Below, in pieces: positions 8,327-17,943 of a DNA stretch of 64,000 nt. Source of the DNA: Paenibacillus sophorae (lineage in GTDB: Bacteria > Bacillota > Bacilli > Paenibacillales > Paenibacillaceae); contig NZ_CP076607.1 in NCBI RefSeq assembly GCF_018966525.1, positions 2,604,001 through 2,668,000 of the forward strand, read 5' to 3'. The position numbers and the translations under genes were made by a program. Below the pieces are notes generated by a model that saw only the letters and a program-made list of their open reading frames with translations, made no database searches and was not told the DNA's origin. Numbering within the stretch: position 1 is the stretch's first letter; every line of letters begins with the position of its first letter.

Positions 8327-9613
8327 ATGGAACAAGAAGAATATATGAGGCAGGCCTGCCGCCGGTTAATGGACCAGGTGAGTCTGAAGCTCGAAGGAGG
8401 TCCGGTTGCCGAAAAGGATCTGCTCGAGAAATGCGCGGCCTATATTCAGCAGGAGAAGCCGGAAGCGCGGGAAGCATTGACATCGCTGTCGCAGGTTATC
8501 GTCCGCCAGGCTGAGGGCAAGGATGCCTTGGAGGTTCTTCGTTTCTACCTGGACAGCCAGTTCGGATTAGGCGATTCGAAAGAAGCAGGCCTGCTGGAGA
8601 CCAAGCTTGCGGCACTAAGGGACCGCTCGAAGAGCGAAGCCCGGTCCGGCGCGGTTCCCAAAATCAGCGTCATCATTACAACGTATAACCGCAAGGATTT
8701 TCTGCGCCAGGCGGTTGAAAGCATACTGGCCCAGGATTATCCGAACAAAGAGATCGTTGTCATCGACGACGCCTCGACGGACGGCACGGAGGTTCTGATG
8801 GAGGAGCGCTTCGGAGACGAGGAACGCGTCATTTACATGCGTAATGAGACCAACCGGGGCCCGGGAGCGAACCGGCTTGCGGCGTTTACCGCGCACGGGG
8901 ACGGAGAATACGTTCTCTTCCTGGACGACGACGATTACTTGATCGACAGCGGATATTTCAGCAGGGCGGTAGCCTTTCACGAAAGCCGCCCCGGTCTTTC
9001 CTTCGTCGCCGCCAACGTCTTTCTGGAATATTCCGCCTCGCAGCGGCTGAAGCTTCAGGAAATCGGGCTGTCCGAGGTGACCGACCGGCGAACTTATTTT
9101 CTGAATTTCGAGCGTCCGGGCTATGGGAAACCGGCTTCTACTCTTACCACCCTCTTTAGGCGGGAAGCTCTGATCAGCATGGATATTCTTCAAATGAATA
9201 TGGTGAATGACGCGTCCATCTATCTCCGCTCGCTGTTGGTCGGCGACGCAGGATTTATTGATGCGGTAGTGGGCGTATATCGGATTCACGGCAACAATAT
9301 TACGTTCAATCTGTCCCGGGATTTTCTGGTGCGGAATCTGGAAGAAAAGCGCAGCATCCGCAACCTGGCCATTGAGCGGTACAGCTATCAGAAAAAGGAG
9401 ATGAACAGCTGGTTCAACAACACCGCTTACGATACGATCGTGTATTATCTTTGGAACTCGGCTAAAACGAAGGACGATTTTATGTATATGTATCAATGGA
9501 TACGCAGCAACTGCCCGGACATCTACGGCAAAATAAAGCAGGAGTTCCGCGTGCGGCTGATTAAAAAGCAGATTCTCCAAGTTCCCTTTATCCGAAAGCT
9601 GATTCGCCGGTAG
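8327..9613 (+). CDS. Glycosyltransferase family 2 with N-terminal extension
   Basis: A 428-residue protein. The GT2 (GT-A fold) domain starts near residue 110 with ISVIITTYNRKDFL, followed by DASTDGTE and a nucleotide-sugar/metal motif LDDDDY (~residues 200-205). The first ~105 residues are helical and charged and are not part of the GT2 core; I cannot assign them. ATG 8327 follows GGAGGGGTGAAA. The gene is 63 bases after the flippase and ends at a strong terminator, so it closes the cassette. It probably adds a sugar to the glycan handled by the two upstream proteins; donor and acceptor cannot be read from sequence. Confidence 0.88.
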   Translation: MEQEEYMRQACRRLMDQVSLKLEGGPVAEKDLLEKCAAYIQQEKPEAREALTSLSQVIVRQAEGKDALEVLRFYLDSQFGLGDSKEAGLLETKLAALRDRSKSEARSGAVPKISVIITTYNRKDFLRQAVESILAQDYPNKEIVVIDDASTDGTEVLMEERFGDEERVIYMRNETNRGPGANRLAAFTAHGDGEYVLFLDDDDYLIDSGYFSRAVAFHESRPGLSFVAANVFLEYSASQRLKLQEIGLSEVTDRRTYFLNFERPGYGKPASTLTTLFRREALISMDILQMNMVNDASIYLRSLLVGDAGFIDAVVGVYRIHGNNITFNLSRDFLVRNLEEKRSIRNLAIERYSYQKKEMNSWFNNTAYDTIVYYLWNSAKTKDDFMYMYQWIRSNCPDIYGKIKQEFRVRLIKKQILQVPFIRKLIRR

Positions 9614-9632
9614 CGGGGGATAGAGGGAAAAC

Positions 9633-9670
9633 AAACAGCCTTCCTGTCCCGAAAGGGAGGAAGGCTGTTT
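9633..9670. terminator. Terminator closing the glycan cassette
   Basis: Perfect inverted repeat AAACAGCCTTCCT / AGGAAGGCTGTTT with a short loop. It lies between convergent genes and may serve both directions. Confidence 0.85.
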
Positions 9671-9712
9671 GAGCGTCTTCAAAGCCGATCCGCCGCTTTA
9701 AGCATAACCGCC

Positions 9713-10024
9713 TCACCGCTGCGGCCGGGACTTCCCCAGACGGCTGTAATAGCCGTAGCTGCGCAGTCCGGAGAACACGTTGAAGGCGCCGAGCACAAGA
9801 AACACAGCTTCCACAATGATGCTGATGGTGGAGCCACGAAACAGGAACATAGACATCAGCGCAAGCAGAACGAGCATGGATCCGAGCAAAATATTCATGA
9901 CCGCCCGTTTCAGTCCCCGTTCTTCGGAGCTTGCAGCGCGACGGGAAGCGGCGCTGTAATAAGCGGCGCCGAGAACGGCGAGGGTCAGCAGGAGAAACAG
10001 CAGATATTTGATAACCAGGATCAT
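9713..10024 (-). CDS. ytpI: YtpI family membrane protein
   Basis: A 103-residue protein with three hydrophobic segments (about residues 2-22, 40-58 and 63-80) and a basic tail ending SRLGKSRPQR. Size, topology and location next to ytrI/ytrH match B. subtilis YtpI, whose function is unknown. ATG 10024 (MILVIKYLLF) is chosen because AAAGGGG lies before it; a longer in-frame extension upstream is hydrophilic and unlikely. It is downstream of ytrI on the same strand with a ~120-base gap. The nrnA (ytqI) gene, found here in Bacillus, is absent. Confidence 0.8.
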   Translation of the reverse strand: MILVIKYLLFLLLTLAVLGAAYYSAASRRAASSEERGLKRAVMNILLGSMLVLLALMSMFLFRGSTISIIVEAVFLVLGAFNVFSGLRSYGYYSRLGKSRPQR

Positions 10025-10146
10025 GGGCGCACCCCTTTGAGCTTCTCTGCCGCCCGAAAGCTCTTGCCCGGCAGACGGTGAATTAAAGCGTTTTCTTCCC
10101 TGTATTGTAGCATGTTTTTCCGGGTCTGCCCACGGATTCATGCAAT

Positions 10147-10650
10147 TTACCCGCGATTGTTCGGCGTGATCTCCACCCAGATCTGCAGAACGCCCTCCAT
10201 AACAAGCATCGTTCGTATGCGGACCGCATATTCCTTGTCGCGCACGAGGTACACCTTGCCGCTGAGCAGAAGACGGGCCATTTTGCTGTCCTCGTCGATC
10301 TCGAAGACGCTGCGGCCCCGCATCGGTGCGAGGTCGTCGCCCATTTTGAGGATAATTTCCTTAACGGTTGCCGAATCGAGTCTGTTTGCGTTTTCCCGCG
10401 ATCTGCCGTCTTCGGCCCGGATTTTAATCTCCTTGATGACCGTCGAGCTGTTTTTGTATTTTTTCAGGGTCAGAATGTCCTTCTCATACTGTTCCAGTTG
10501 AACTCGCAGATCCTGATTGTCCAGCCAGAGAGCATTGAAGCCGAGGTGAAAAATCGCATTGTACACCGCGCTGCCGACGATCATCCCCAGCACAAAAATG
10601 GCCGACACCCGGGAGAACCGGCGAAACTGCTGAAAGGGCGGAACCCTCAT
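10147..10650 (-). CDS. ytrI: Sporulation membrane protein YtrI
   Basis: A 167-residue protein: short basic N-terminus, one transmembrane helix (~residues 12-33), a coiled-coil-like stretch (~42-65, LRVQLEQYEKDILTLKKY), then a folded beta-rich domain. This matches B. subtilis YtrI, needed for efficient sporulation. ATG 10650 (MRVPPFQQFRR) is chosen over upstream in-frame starts because GGGGGT lies before it and it is only 4 bases after the ytrH stop. The two genes are clearly one unit. Topology suggests a large extracytoplasmic C-terminal domain; its biochemical role is not known. Confidence 0.85.
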   Translation of the reverse strand: MRVPPFQQFRRFSRVSAIFVLGMIVGSAVYNAIFHLGFNALWLDNQDLRVQLEQYEKDILTLKKYKNSSTVIKEIKIRAEDGRSRENANRLDSATVKEIILKMGDDLAPMRGRSVFEIDEDSKMARLLLSGKVYLVRDKEYAVRIRTMLVMEGVLQIWVEITPNNRG

Positions 10651-10654
10651 GGTA

Positions 10655-10978
10655 TTACCCCCTGCCGCATACCCATTTGACAAGCTCGCTGCCCATATGC
10701 GCCCCAAGAAAAGCGAAGACCAGGTATAAAATCTGCTTAATAGCCGGAGACAAATTGCCGCCCAGCATATTGCTCTCGATGACCCGCATCGGATCGATGG
10801 TGCCGCCAACGGCGGCGGCCAGCGCCCAGATTTTGATCCGGTCGGCCACATCCAGCATCGTAAACGTCGGCGGCTGGAGCGATACGACCGCCCCGATGCC
10901 GCCCAGCATGGCGCCGCCCAGCACGATGCCGAAGGCGATAAAGAAATCGAGGACGGCCTTGCTTAAAAATACGTTCAT
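10655..10978 (-). CDS. ytrH: Sporulation protein YtrH
   Basis: A 107-residue small membrane protein with about three hydrophobic segments rich in Gly/Ala, starting MNVFLSKAVLDFFIAFGIVL. It matches YtrH of Bacillus, a sporulation protein transcribed with ytrI under sigma-E. ATG 10978 follows CAAAGGAGGACTAT, an ideal Shine-Dalgarno site. It is divergent from dnaE with ~150 bases between, where both promoters must lie. No signal peptide cleavage site is apparent. Confidence 0.87.
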   Translation of the reverse strand: MNVFLSKAVLDFFIAFGIVLGGAMLGGIGAVVSLQPPTFTMLDVADRIKIWALAAAVGGTIDPMRVIESNMLGGNLSPAIKQILYLVFAFLGAHMGSELVKWVCGRG

Positions 10979-11129
10979 ATAGTCCTCCTTTGTCGGGACA
11001 CGGCTCATATCATGCGCTTTTCGCCTGTCCCTGTGCTCTCCCTTCATTCTATGGGCCTTTCTCCCTTCAATATGATAAAATAGTTGTATTACTGGACAAT
11101 TTGTCCGAGGCGGGAAAGGAAGTGGGATC

Positions 11130-14100
11130 ATGAGTCCTTTCGTGCATCTGCATGTGCACAGCGAATACAGTTTATTGGACGGGGCGGCGCGCATTGCCGA
11201 TCTGGTGCGCCGGGCCGGCGAACACGGCATGAAGTCGCTGGCGCTGACCGATCACGGAGTGATGTACGGGGCGATCCCTTTTTATAAAGCGTGCAAGGAG
11301 AACGGCATCAAGCCGATCATCGGCTGCGAGGTCTACCTGACGGCGGGCTCGCGCCGCGAGCGCGGCAGCCGCAAGGATCAGCCGATTTACCATCTTATCC
11401 TGCTTGCAAGGAACGAAGAAGGATACCGCAATCTGATGAGACTCGTCTCCATCGGCCATCTGGAAGGCTATCACTACAAGCCGAGAATCGACATGGAAGC
11501 CCTTGCCGCGCACGCGGAGGGCCTTCTTTGTCTAAGCGCCTGCCTTGGAGGAGAGGTGCCTCAGCATCTGCTTCACGGGAGGGACGAGGAGGCGAAGAAG
11601 GCGGCGTTGCGGTATAAGGAGATTTTCGGCGAATATTTCTATCTGGAGCTGCAGGATCACGGCATGTCCGAGCAGAAAAGGGTCAATCCGAAGCTGATCG
11701 CTCTGGCCGAAGAGACTGGAATCCCCTTAGTTGTCACCAACGACGTGCATTACTTGTCTAGGGAAGATTCCGAGGTTCAGGATGTGCTGATTTGCATCGG
11801 TACGGGGAAAACGGTGGACGACGAGGAACGGCTGCAAATTGGAACGGACCAGCTCTATTTAAAAAGCGGCGAGGAGATGGCCGCGCTGTTCCCGCATGTG
11901 CCGGAGGCGATACAGAATACCGCAGTTATCGCTGACCAATGCAATCTGGAGCTGGAATTCGGCAAACATATACTGCCTGCCTACTCTCCGCTGCCCGAAG
12001 GGCTGGATTCTGCCGCCTATTTGCGCCGGCTGTGCGAAGCCGGCCTGCAGGAGCGCTACGGGGGCACTCCCCGGTGGAACTCCGATCAGGGACGCAGACG
12101 CGCGGAAGAGCGGCTGGCCTATGAGCTTGGCGTTATTGAGACGATGGGCTTCTCGGATTATTTTCTGATCGTCTGGGATTTTATCGCTTTCTGCCACAGG
12201 CAGGGCATTGCGACAGGACCCGGAAGGGGCTCTTCCGCCGGCAGCCTCACCGCCTACTGCCTGCGCATTACCGATGTCGATCCGCTGAGGTACAACCTGC
12301 TGTTCGAGCGCTTCCTGAATCCCGAACGGATCACGATGCCCGATATCGACATCGATTTCAGCGACGAGCGTCGCGACGAGGTCATATCCTATGTGGCGGA
12401 TAAATACGGCGAAGAGCATGTTGCCCAGATTATTACGTTCGGAACCCTGGCGGCGCGGGCTGCGGTGCGCGATGTGGGACGGGCGCTGAACCTGCCCTAC
12501 GGGGAGGTGGACAAAGCGGCGAAGCTGATACCCGGGACACTCGGCATCAGCATCGCGCGGGCTCTGGAGAGCAGCCCGGATCTCAAGGCGCTGTACCAGA
12601 GCAATTCGAAGACCCGGGATTTGCTGGACATGGCGATGAAGGTGGAAGGCATGCCAAGGCATGCCTCGACGCACGCCGCCGGAGTCGTCATTTCCCGGGG
12701 GCCGCTTACCGATGCCGTTCCGCTGCAGGAAGGCAATGAGGGAGCGGCTCTGACCCAGTATTCGATGGAGCATTTGGAGAGCATAGGGCTGCTGAAGATG
12801 GACTTTCTGGGCCTGCGGACGCTGTCGATTATCGAGCGGTGCATGAACTGGATCGGACAGATGACCGGAAGCGCGCCGGATTTTCGGGAGATTCCCGATG
12901 ATGACGAAGCGACGTATGCGATGCTGGGCCACGGCGAGACGACGGGCGTGTTCCAGCTCGAGTCGGCGGGCATGCGCCGCGTGCTCAAGGAGCTGAAGCC
13001 GACCCTTTTCGAGGATATCATTTCGGTGCTGGCGCTGTACCGCCCGGGTCCGATGGAATTCATATCGAAATATATTCAGGGCAAGCACGGGCTTGCCGAA
13101 GTGGAATATCCCCATCCCGATCTGATTCCGATTCTGTCCGATACCTACGGCATCATCGTCTATCAGGAACAGATCATGCAGATCGCATCGGCGATGGCGG
13201 GATTTTCGCTTGGCGAAGCGGATCTGCTCCGCAGAGCCGTGTCCAAGAAGAAGCGCGAGACGCTGGACCGCGAGCGCGGCCACTTTGTGAAAGGGAGCTT
13301 GAAGCAGGGCTACGGGGAAGACGACGCGAACGCGGTCTACGACATGATCGTTCGCTTTGCCGATTACGGCTTCCCCCGCGCCCATGCCGCGGCTTATGGC
13401 GTGCTGGCCTTCCAGACGGCGTACCTCAAGGCCCATTATCCGGTGCCGTTCATGGCTTCCATGCTGACGGCGGTGACGGGCGTCCACCGCAAGGTGGCGG
13501 AGTACGTGCTGGAATGCCGGCGCATGGGCATCGGCGTGCTGCCGCCGGATGTTAACTTGAGCGGCGTACTGTTTACGCCGGTGGACGGCGGCAGCGGCGC
13601 GGGCGGACATATCCGCTTCGGGCTGGCGGCGATCAAGAATGTCGGCACGCTGGCCGTTGAGAGTATACTCGAAGCCCGGAAGGAGCGGCCCTTCGACAGC
13701 CTGCTCGATTTCTGCCGCCGCGTTGACCTCAGGGTCTGCAATAAGCGCGTCGTGGAATCGCTGATCCAGGCGGGGGCTTTTGACGGCCTCCCTGGGCACC
13801 GGGCGCAGCTGCTGGCCATGCTGGACGAGACGGTGGACGCGGCGGCCAAATGGCGCAAAGAGCGCGAGGAGCTGCAAATTCAGCTGTTCGACGACCTTGT
13901 CGAAATGCCGAACTGGGATATCCGGTATCCCGATATTCCGAAGTTTTCGGCGGGACAGCAGCTCGAGCTGGAGCGCGAGCTGCTCGGCCTGTATCTGTCG
14001 GGCCACCCGCTCGACGACTTCGCGGAGCTGCTGGAAGAACCGGGGATTCAGCGCCTGATGGATCTCAGCGAGGCCCCCGATGAGAGCGTGACAGTTACGG

Positions 14101-14789
14101 CGGGAATGGTCGTTTCCGTCAAGGAAATTACGACAAAAGCCGGCAAGGCGATGGCTTTTGTCGAATGGGAAGACCAGATCGAGCGCTGCGAGGTTGTGCT
14201 GTTCCCCGAGGTGTGGAAGCGCAGCCGCGCGCTTGTTGACAAGGGGGCGCTGCTTGCTCTGCGCGCCAAGGTGCAGCAGCAGGACGAAGGCTTCAAGCTG
14301 CTGGCCGACGAGATTGCGCAGCTGTCGGCGGAGACGCTCCGCGGCCTGCTGCAGCGGCGCGCGGCCGTGGCTGCGCGGCCGCAAGGGCACGGCCGGGCCG
14401 CCACGGCCGGCCCCGGCGCGCCGGGCGCGGCTGCTGCGCCTGCCGCGGCCAATGGCCCGGCCGCCGGCCGCAGCGGCCCCGCCGGGCCGCAGGGCGGCCC
14501 GCAGGCCCCCGCGCGGGCTGCGCGCCCGGCGGCGGCGGCACAGCCGGCGGATAGACCCGCCGGCCAGCGCGCCTACATCAAAATCACGGCCGCCTCGGAG
14601 GACGGCGGCCTGCTGCCGCAGCTGAAAGAGCTGCTGCAGCGCCATCCCGGAGCGGTTCCTACGCTCCTGTTCTACGAGCGGGAGCAGAAGCTGATCGCGC
14701 TTAGCGACAGCTTTCGGATTAAACCGTCGCCGGAGCTGTTCGGTCTTGTCGAATTGGTCCTAGGACCAGGAACAATAAGAATAAAATAA
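11130..14789 (+). CDS. dnaE: DNA polymerase III subunit alpha, DnaE
   Basis: A 1219-residue replicative polymerase of the DnaE type (the second, lagging-strand primer-extending polymerase in Firmicutes that also carry PolC). Domains: PHP (1-~270, with HLHVHSEYS and LTDHG), palm with GPGRGSSAG (~363-371) and the catalytic Asp pair in PDIDIDF (~404-410), tandem HhH, and an OB fold (~985-1070). Length exceeds the ~1115 residues of B. subtilis DnaE mainly through a ~65-residue Ala/Pro/Gly linker (~1080-1144) encoded by very GC-rich DNA, followed by a folded tail. ATG 11130 follows GGAAAGGAAG. Start of a rightward housekeeping run towards accDA. Confidence 0.97.
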   Translation: MSPFVHLHVHSEYSLLDGAARIADLVRRAGEHGMKSLALTDHGVMYGAIPFYKACKENGIKPIIGCEVYLTAGSRRERGSRKDQPIYHLILLARNEEGYRNLMRLVSIGHLEGYHYKPRIDMEALAAHAEGLLCLSACLGGEVPQHLLHGRDEEAKKAALRYKEIFGEYFYLELQDHGMSEQKRVNPKLIALAEETGIPLVVTNDVHYLSREDSEVQDVLICIGTGKTVDDEERLQIGTDQLYLKSGEEMAALFPHVPEAIQNTAVIADQCNLELEFGKHILPAYSPLPEGLDSAAYLRRLCEAGLQERYGGTPRWNSDQGRRRAEERLAYELGVIETMGFSDYFLIVWDFIAFCHRQGIATGPGRGSSAGSLTAYCLRITDVDPLRYNLLFERFLNPERITMPDIDIDFSDERRDEVISYVADKYGEEHVAQIITFGTLAARAAVRDVGRALNLPYGEVDKAAKLIPGTLGISIARALESSPDLKALYQSNSKTRDLLDMAMKVEGMPRHASTHAAGVVISRGPLTDAVPLQEGNEGAALTQYSMEHLESIGLLKMDFLGLRTLSIIERCMNWIGQMTGSAPDFREIPDDDEATYAMLGHGETTGVFQLESAGMRRVLKELKPTLFEDIISVLALYRPGPMEFISKYIQGKHGLAEVEYPHPDLIPILSDTYGIIVYQEQIMQIASAMAGFSLGEADLLRRAVSKKKRETLDRERGHFVKGSLKQGYGEDDANAVYDMIVRFADYGFPRAHAAAYGVLAFQTAYLKAHYPVPFMASMLTAVTGVHRKVAEYVLECRRMGIGVLPPDVNLSGVLFTPVDGGSGAGGHIRFGLAAIKNVGTLAVESILEARKERPFDSLLDFCRRVDLRVCNKRVVESLIQAGAFDGLPGHRAQLLAMLDETVDAAAKWRKEREELQIQLFDDLVEMPNWDIRYPDIPKFSAGQQLELERELLGLYLSGHPLDDFAELLEEPGIQRLMDLSEAPDESVTVTAGMVVSVKEITTKAGKAMAFVEWEDQIERCEVVLFPEVWKRSRALVDKGALLALRAKVQQQDEGFKLLADEIAQLSAETLRGLLQRRAAVAARPQGHGRAATAGPGAPGAAAAPAAANGPAAGRSGPAGPQGGPQAPARAARPAAAAQPADRPAGQRAYIKITAASEDGGLLPQLKELLQRHPGAVPTLLFYEREQKLIALSDSFRIKPSPELFGLVELVLGPGTIRIK

Positions 14790-14851
14790 GAACGTTTCTC
14801 CCTTTTTTCGCATACATTAGGGAACCACAGGTTTCACTTGCGGAAAGGGGA

Positions 14852-15370
14852 ATGATGATGTCCTATGAGCTGGCGGTGGATTTATTGGAACGCAGGGGCG
14901 TTTCCATTGATTCGATTGCCGAGATTGTATACAAGCTGCAATCGTCCTATTATCCGAATTTAAGCGGGGATGAGTGCATTGCGAGCGTCAAGGCCGTCCT
15001 GGGCAAAAGAGAGGTGCAGTACACCTTGATGACGGGCATCACGCTGGATGAGCTGGCTGAGAAGAAGCAGCTGCCGCAGCCTTTTCAGGCGATCATGGAA
15101 GCCGATGAGTCGCTTTATGGGGCCGACGAGACATTGGCTCTTGGCATTACCGGCGTTTATGGTATGATCGGTCTGACAGGCTTCGGTTATCTGGACAAAA
15201 TCAAAATGGGCGTCATCGGAGCCCTGAACGAGCGGAAGGACGGAATTCATGTCTTTCTGGACGATCTGGTCGCCGGCATAGCCGCCGCGGCTTCAGCAAG
15301 AATAGCGCATCGGCACGAAGGGGCGAAGGTGTATCCCTCCCGCGTAAATCCGGCGGAAATAGAGCCTTAA
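14852..15370 (+). CDS. YutG/PgpA-like phosphatidylglycerophosphatase A family protein
   Basis: A 172-residue protein matching the YutG branch of the PgpA family: LLERRGVSIDSIAEIV near the N-terminus, YGADE (~89-93), then DKIKMGVIGALN and HVFLDDLVAGIAAAASAR (~130-147). The FLDD acidic pair is a likely metal/phosphate site. Known PgpA enzymes dephosphorylate phosphatidylglycerol phosphate; YutG-type proteins are shorter, lack several membrane helices and their activity is less certain. GGAAAGGGGA precedes three consecutive in-frame ATG codons; the first is used. It sits between dnaE and a small gene before accD. Confidence 0.8.
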   Translation: MMMSYELAVDLLERRGVSIDSIAEIVYKLQSSYYPNLSGDECIASVKAVLGKREVQYTLMTGITLDELAEKKQLPQPFQAIMEADESLYGADETLALGITGVYGMIGLTGFGYLDKIKMGVIGALNERKDGIHVFLDDLVAGIAAAASARIAHRHEGAKVYPSRVNPAEIEP

Positions 15371-15505
15371 AGCACAAATCCGGCGCGGTCTTTCCCGCGT
15401 TCCCCTCCTCCCTCTTTTGTTGCAGTAAAAAAGAAAACTATGTTATCATGGTTCCAATATACGGGATACGGCTTTGGAATCGAGATGGGGAGGCCTCGTC
15501 AGGAC

Positions 15506-15694
15506 ATGTGGACGGTAATTTATATTGCGCCTACCGCCAAAGTGGCGGATATGATTAAGAGCAAGTTGACAGAAGAAGGATTTCTGGTAAAATGCCGTCC
15601 TGTAAATATGTCCAAGCAGCAGTTTGAGATTCTGGTTCCTTCCGGCGAGCTTGATGAAGTGCAGGAAGTGCTTAACCTGATTCTGCATCCCTAG
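15506..15694 (+). CDS. Small DUF2007-like protein upstream of accD
   Basis: A 62-residue protein (MWTVIYIAPTAKVADMIKSK...). The pattern of a beta strand, a helix over A-x-x-I-K-x-x-L, then a strand with V-K-C-R, Q-F-E-I-L-V-P and a final helix E-V-Q-E-V-L resembles the small DUF2007/GlnB-like signal-transducing domain. That is a fold guess by eye. The start is uncertain: ATG 15506 fits the domain boundary, while in-frame ATG codons at 15485 and 15440 also exist; GGGGAGG lies 12 bases upstream of 15506. It precedes accD by ~75 bases and may be co-transcribed. Function unknown. Confidence 0.6.
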   Translation: MWTVIYIAPTAKVADMIKSKLTEEGFLVKCRPVNMSKQQFEILVPSGELDEVQEVLNLILHP

Positions 15695-15768
15695 ATTGAC
15701 ATCATTAGAGCAGTCATTACAATGTAGATGCTGCCTTACGCAAATAAACGGCTGAAGAGGTGCGACTC

Positions 15769-16662
15769 TTGTTCAAAGATTTGTTTCAGAAAAAACGGAA
15801 ATACGCGACAGTTCCTTCGCAGCGTTTGGAGCAAGCGAACGTACCGGCGGAAGGGGAAAGGCCTAAGCGGGAAATTCCCGAAGGGCTGATGAGCAAGTGC
15901 CCCAAATGCGGTTCGATCCAGTACAGCAAAGAACTGGAGAAGAATCTTAAGGTATGTACGGCCTGCGGCCATCATCTGCGGCTGAACGCTCCGGAACGGA
16001 TTGCTGTGACGATGGACCCGGGCAGCTTTATCGAGTTCGACGCGGGGATGACGTCTGTGGACCCGCTTCAATTCCCGGGGTATAGCACGAAGCTCGAGCA
16101 GCAGAAGCTGAAATCAGGGCAGCTTGACGCTGTCATTACGGGGCGGGGAAGCATCGACGGCCATCCGGTTATTGTGGCGGTCATGAATTTTGAATTTTTT
16201 ACGGGCAGCATGGGTTCGGTAGTTGGGGAGAAAATTACCCGCGCCGTCGAGGAAGCGACTGAAAGAAGGCTGCCGATGGTTATTTTCTCGACTTCCGGCG
16301 GAGCCCGGATGCAGGAGAGCATCCTGAGCCTGATGCAAATGGCGAAGACCAGCGCGGCGCTGGCCCGTTTTGGCGAGTCCGGGGGATTATACATATCCGT
16401 TATCACGGACCCGACGACGGGCGGCGTGTCCGCAAGCTTTGCGACGCTGGGCGATATCAACATCGCGGAGCCGGGAGCCGTATTCGGTTTTGCGGGCCGC
16501 ATTGTAATCGAACAGACGATCCGCCAGAAGCTGCCGGATGATTTTCAGACGGCGGAGTTCAATTTACAGCATGGCCAGCTTGATCTTGTGGTACACCGAA
16601 AGGAAATGCGCTCTATGCTCAGCAAAATTTTGGAGCTGCATGACGTGAAGGGGGGATTTTAG
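15769..16662 (+). CDS. accD: Acetyl-CoA carboxylase carboxyltransferase subunit beta
   Basis: A 297-residue AccD. It transfers carboxyl from carboxybiotin to acetyl-CoA together with AccA, the first committed step of fatty acid synthesis. Seen: the N-terminal zinc ribbon [10 protein letters not shown]...CTACG (~residues 44-66) and the crotonase-fold core with [12 protein letters not shown] and [11 protein letters not shown] 15769 ([17 protein letters not shown]) is chosen because GAGGTG lies 6 bases before it and family proteins begin here; GTG 15760 is the alternative. The accA ATG is 1 base after the stop, so subunits are made in a coupled way. Confidence 0.95.
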   Translation: MFKDLFQKKRKYATVPSQRLEQANVPAEGERPKREIPEGLMSKCPKCGSIQYSKELEKNLKVCTACGHHLRLNAPERIAVTMDPGSFIEFDAGMTSVDPLQFPGYSTKLEQQKLKSGQLDAVITGRGSIDGHPVIVAVMNFEFFTGSMGSVVGEKITRAVEEATERRLPMVIFSTSGGARMQESILSLMQMAKTSAALARFGESGGLYISVITDPTTGGVSASFATLGDINIAEPGAVFGFAGRIVIEQTIRQKLPDDFQTAEFNLQHGQLDLVVHRKEMRSMLSKILELHDVKGGF

Positions 16663-16663
16663 A

Positions 16664-17668
16664 ATGGCGGGGGACTTGCCTTTTGAAAAACCTCTCGTTG
16701 ATATGCGTAAGAAAATTACAGAGCTAAAGCAGTTTGGGGATGAAAAAGGTATTGATTTCAGCGACGAAATCGCCCGGCTGGAGGAGCGCTACAAGCTGAT
16801 GGAGGAGGAGATCTATTCCAATATCTCACCTTCGCAGAAAATGCACCTGGCCCGGCACCATGGCCGTCCGACCTCGCTGGATCTGATCGGGCTTATCTTT
16901 ACCGATTTTATCGAGCTGCATGGCGACCGGCTGTTCGGCGACGACCTTGCGGTTGTAGGCGGCATCGCGAAGCTGGAGGGAATACCGGTCACTGTGATTG
17001 GACAGCAGCGCGGCAAGGATACGAAGGACAACATCGCCAGATTTTTCGGCAGCGCGCATCCCGAAGGCTTCCGCAAGGCGCTTCGGCTGATGCAGCAGGC
17101 GGACAAGTTCCGCCGTCCGATCATTACGTTTATTGATACGAAGGGCGCTTATCCCGGAAACACTGCGGAGGAACGGGGCCAATCGGAGGCGATTGCCCGC
17201 AATCTGCGTGAAATGTCCGGACTTGGCGTGCCTGTCGTCTGCGTCGTTATCGGTGAGGGCGGCAGCGGCGGGGCGCTGGCGATGGCCGTGGGCAACCGCG
17301 TGCTGATGCTGGAGCATGCCATTTACTCCGTCATTTCACCGAATGGCGCCGCGTCGATATTGTGGAAGGACGCCGCGAAGGCCGACCAGGCGGCGGAGGC
17401 GATGAAGATTACCGCCGACGATTTGCTTGCGATGGAAGTCATCGAGGAGATGATCCCCGAGCCCAAGGGCGGCGCGCATCGCGATTACGAGACTACCGCG
17501 GCGTCCATCAAGGATGCCCTCGTTCGGCACTTGCATGATTTGGCCAATCTGGATGCTGACGAGCTTAAGGAAGACCGTTACCGGAAGTTCCGGAAGATCG
17601 GGGAGTTCGCGGAATCGCGGGCTGCGGAAGAAGTCTTTACCGAAGAACCCGCGCTCAGTCCGGAGTAA
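16664..17668 (+). CDS. accA: Acetyl-CoA carboxylase carboxyltransferase subunit alpha
   Basis: A 334-residue AccA, the biotin-carboxyl-binding half of the carboxyltransferase heterotetramer. Seen: N-terminal coiled helix region, [16 protein letters not shown] (~82-97), RQKGKDT-like GQQRGKDT, the oxyanion-hole region [11 protein letters not shown] (~199-209) and [12 protein letters not shown] (~222-233). GGGGGG precedes the ATG by 7 bases, located in the end of accD. A terminator follows ~50 bases after the stop. In Bacillus pfkA lies between accA and pyk; here it does not. Confidence 0.96.
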   Translation: MAGDLPFEKPLVDMRKKITELKQFGDEKGIDFSDEIARLEERYKLMEEEIYSNISPSQKMHLARHHGRPTSLDLIGLIFTDFIELHGDRLFGDDLAVVGGIAKLEGIPVTVIGQQRGKDTKDNIARFFGSAHPEGFRKALRLMQQADKFRRPIITFIDTKGAYPGNTAEERGQSEAIARNLREMSGLGVPVVCVVIGEGGSGGALAMAVGNRVLMLEHAIYSVISPNGAASILWKDAAKADQAAEAMKITADDLLAMEVIEEMIPEPKGGAHRDYETTAASIKDALVRHLHDLANLDADELKEDRYRKFRKIGEFAESRAAEEVFTEEPALSPE

Positions 17669-17720
17669 CAGGACCTTCTTAACACAAGAGGCCCGATTTC
17701 TAAATAAACTTGCAATCCGT

Positions 17721-17751
17721 AACCCCGAATCGGCTTCGGGGTTATTTTTAT
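17721..17751 (+). terminator. Terminator after accDA
   Basis: AACCCCGAA, short loop, TTCGGGGTT followed by ATTTTTATTT. Confidence 0.85.
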
Positions 17752-17943
17752 TTGGCTGCACCGCCGCTAATTTGTATGAAAAAGCCGCAGAAACATTGAT
17801 TTTACTGTCCGGTTGAAGTAATATTCTTAAGGGCGCAGTCAATACTGCATATGACATAGTTCCTATTCAATTGGACAACTTTGTAGTAGATTTTGTAGTT
17901 GGAAAAAGTGTAGACAGAGAAACGAAAAAACGGAGGAAAACTA

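Noticed and set aside
11859..14645. A ~930-codon open frame on the minus strand opposite dnaE
   Set aside because: It is a mirror of the strong GC-rich third-position bias of dnaE. It has no ribosome site or recognisable domain, and its translation is Arg/Gln/His-rich as expected for antisense frames.
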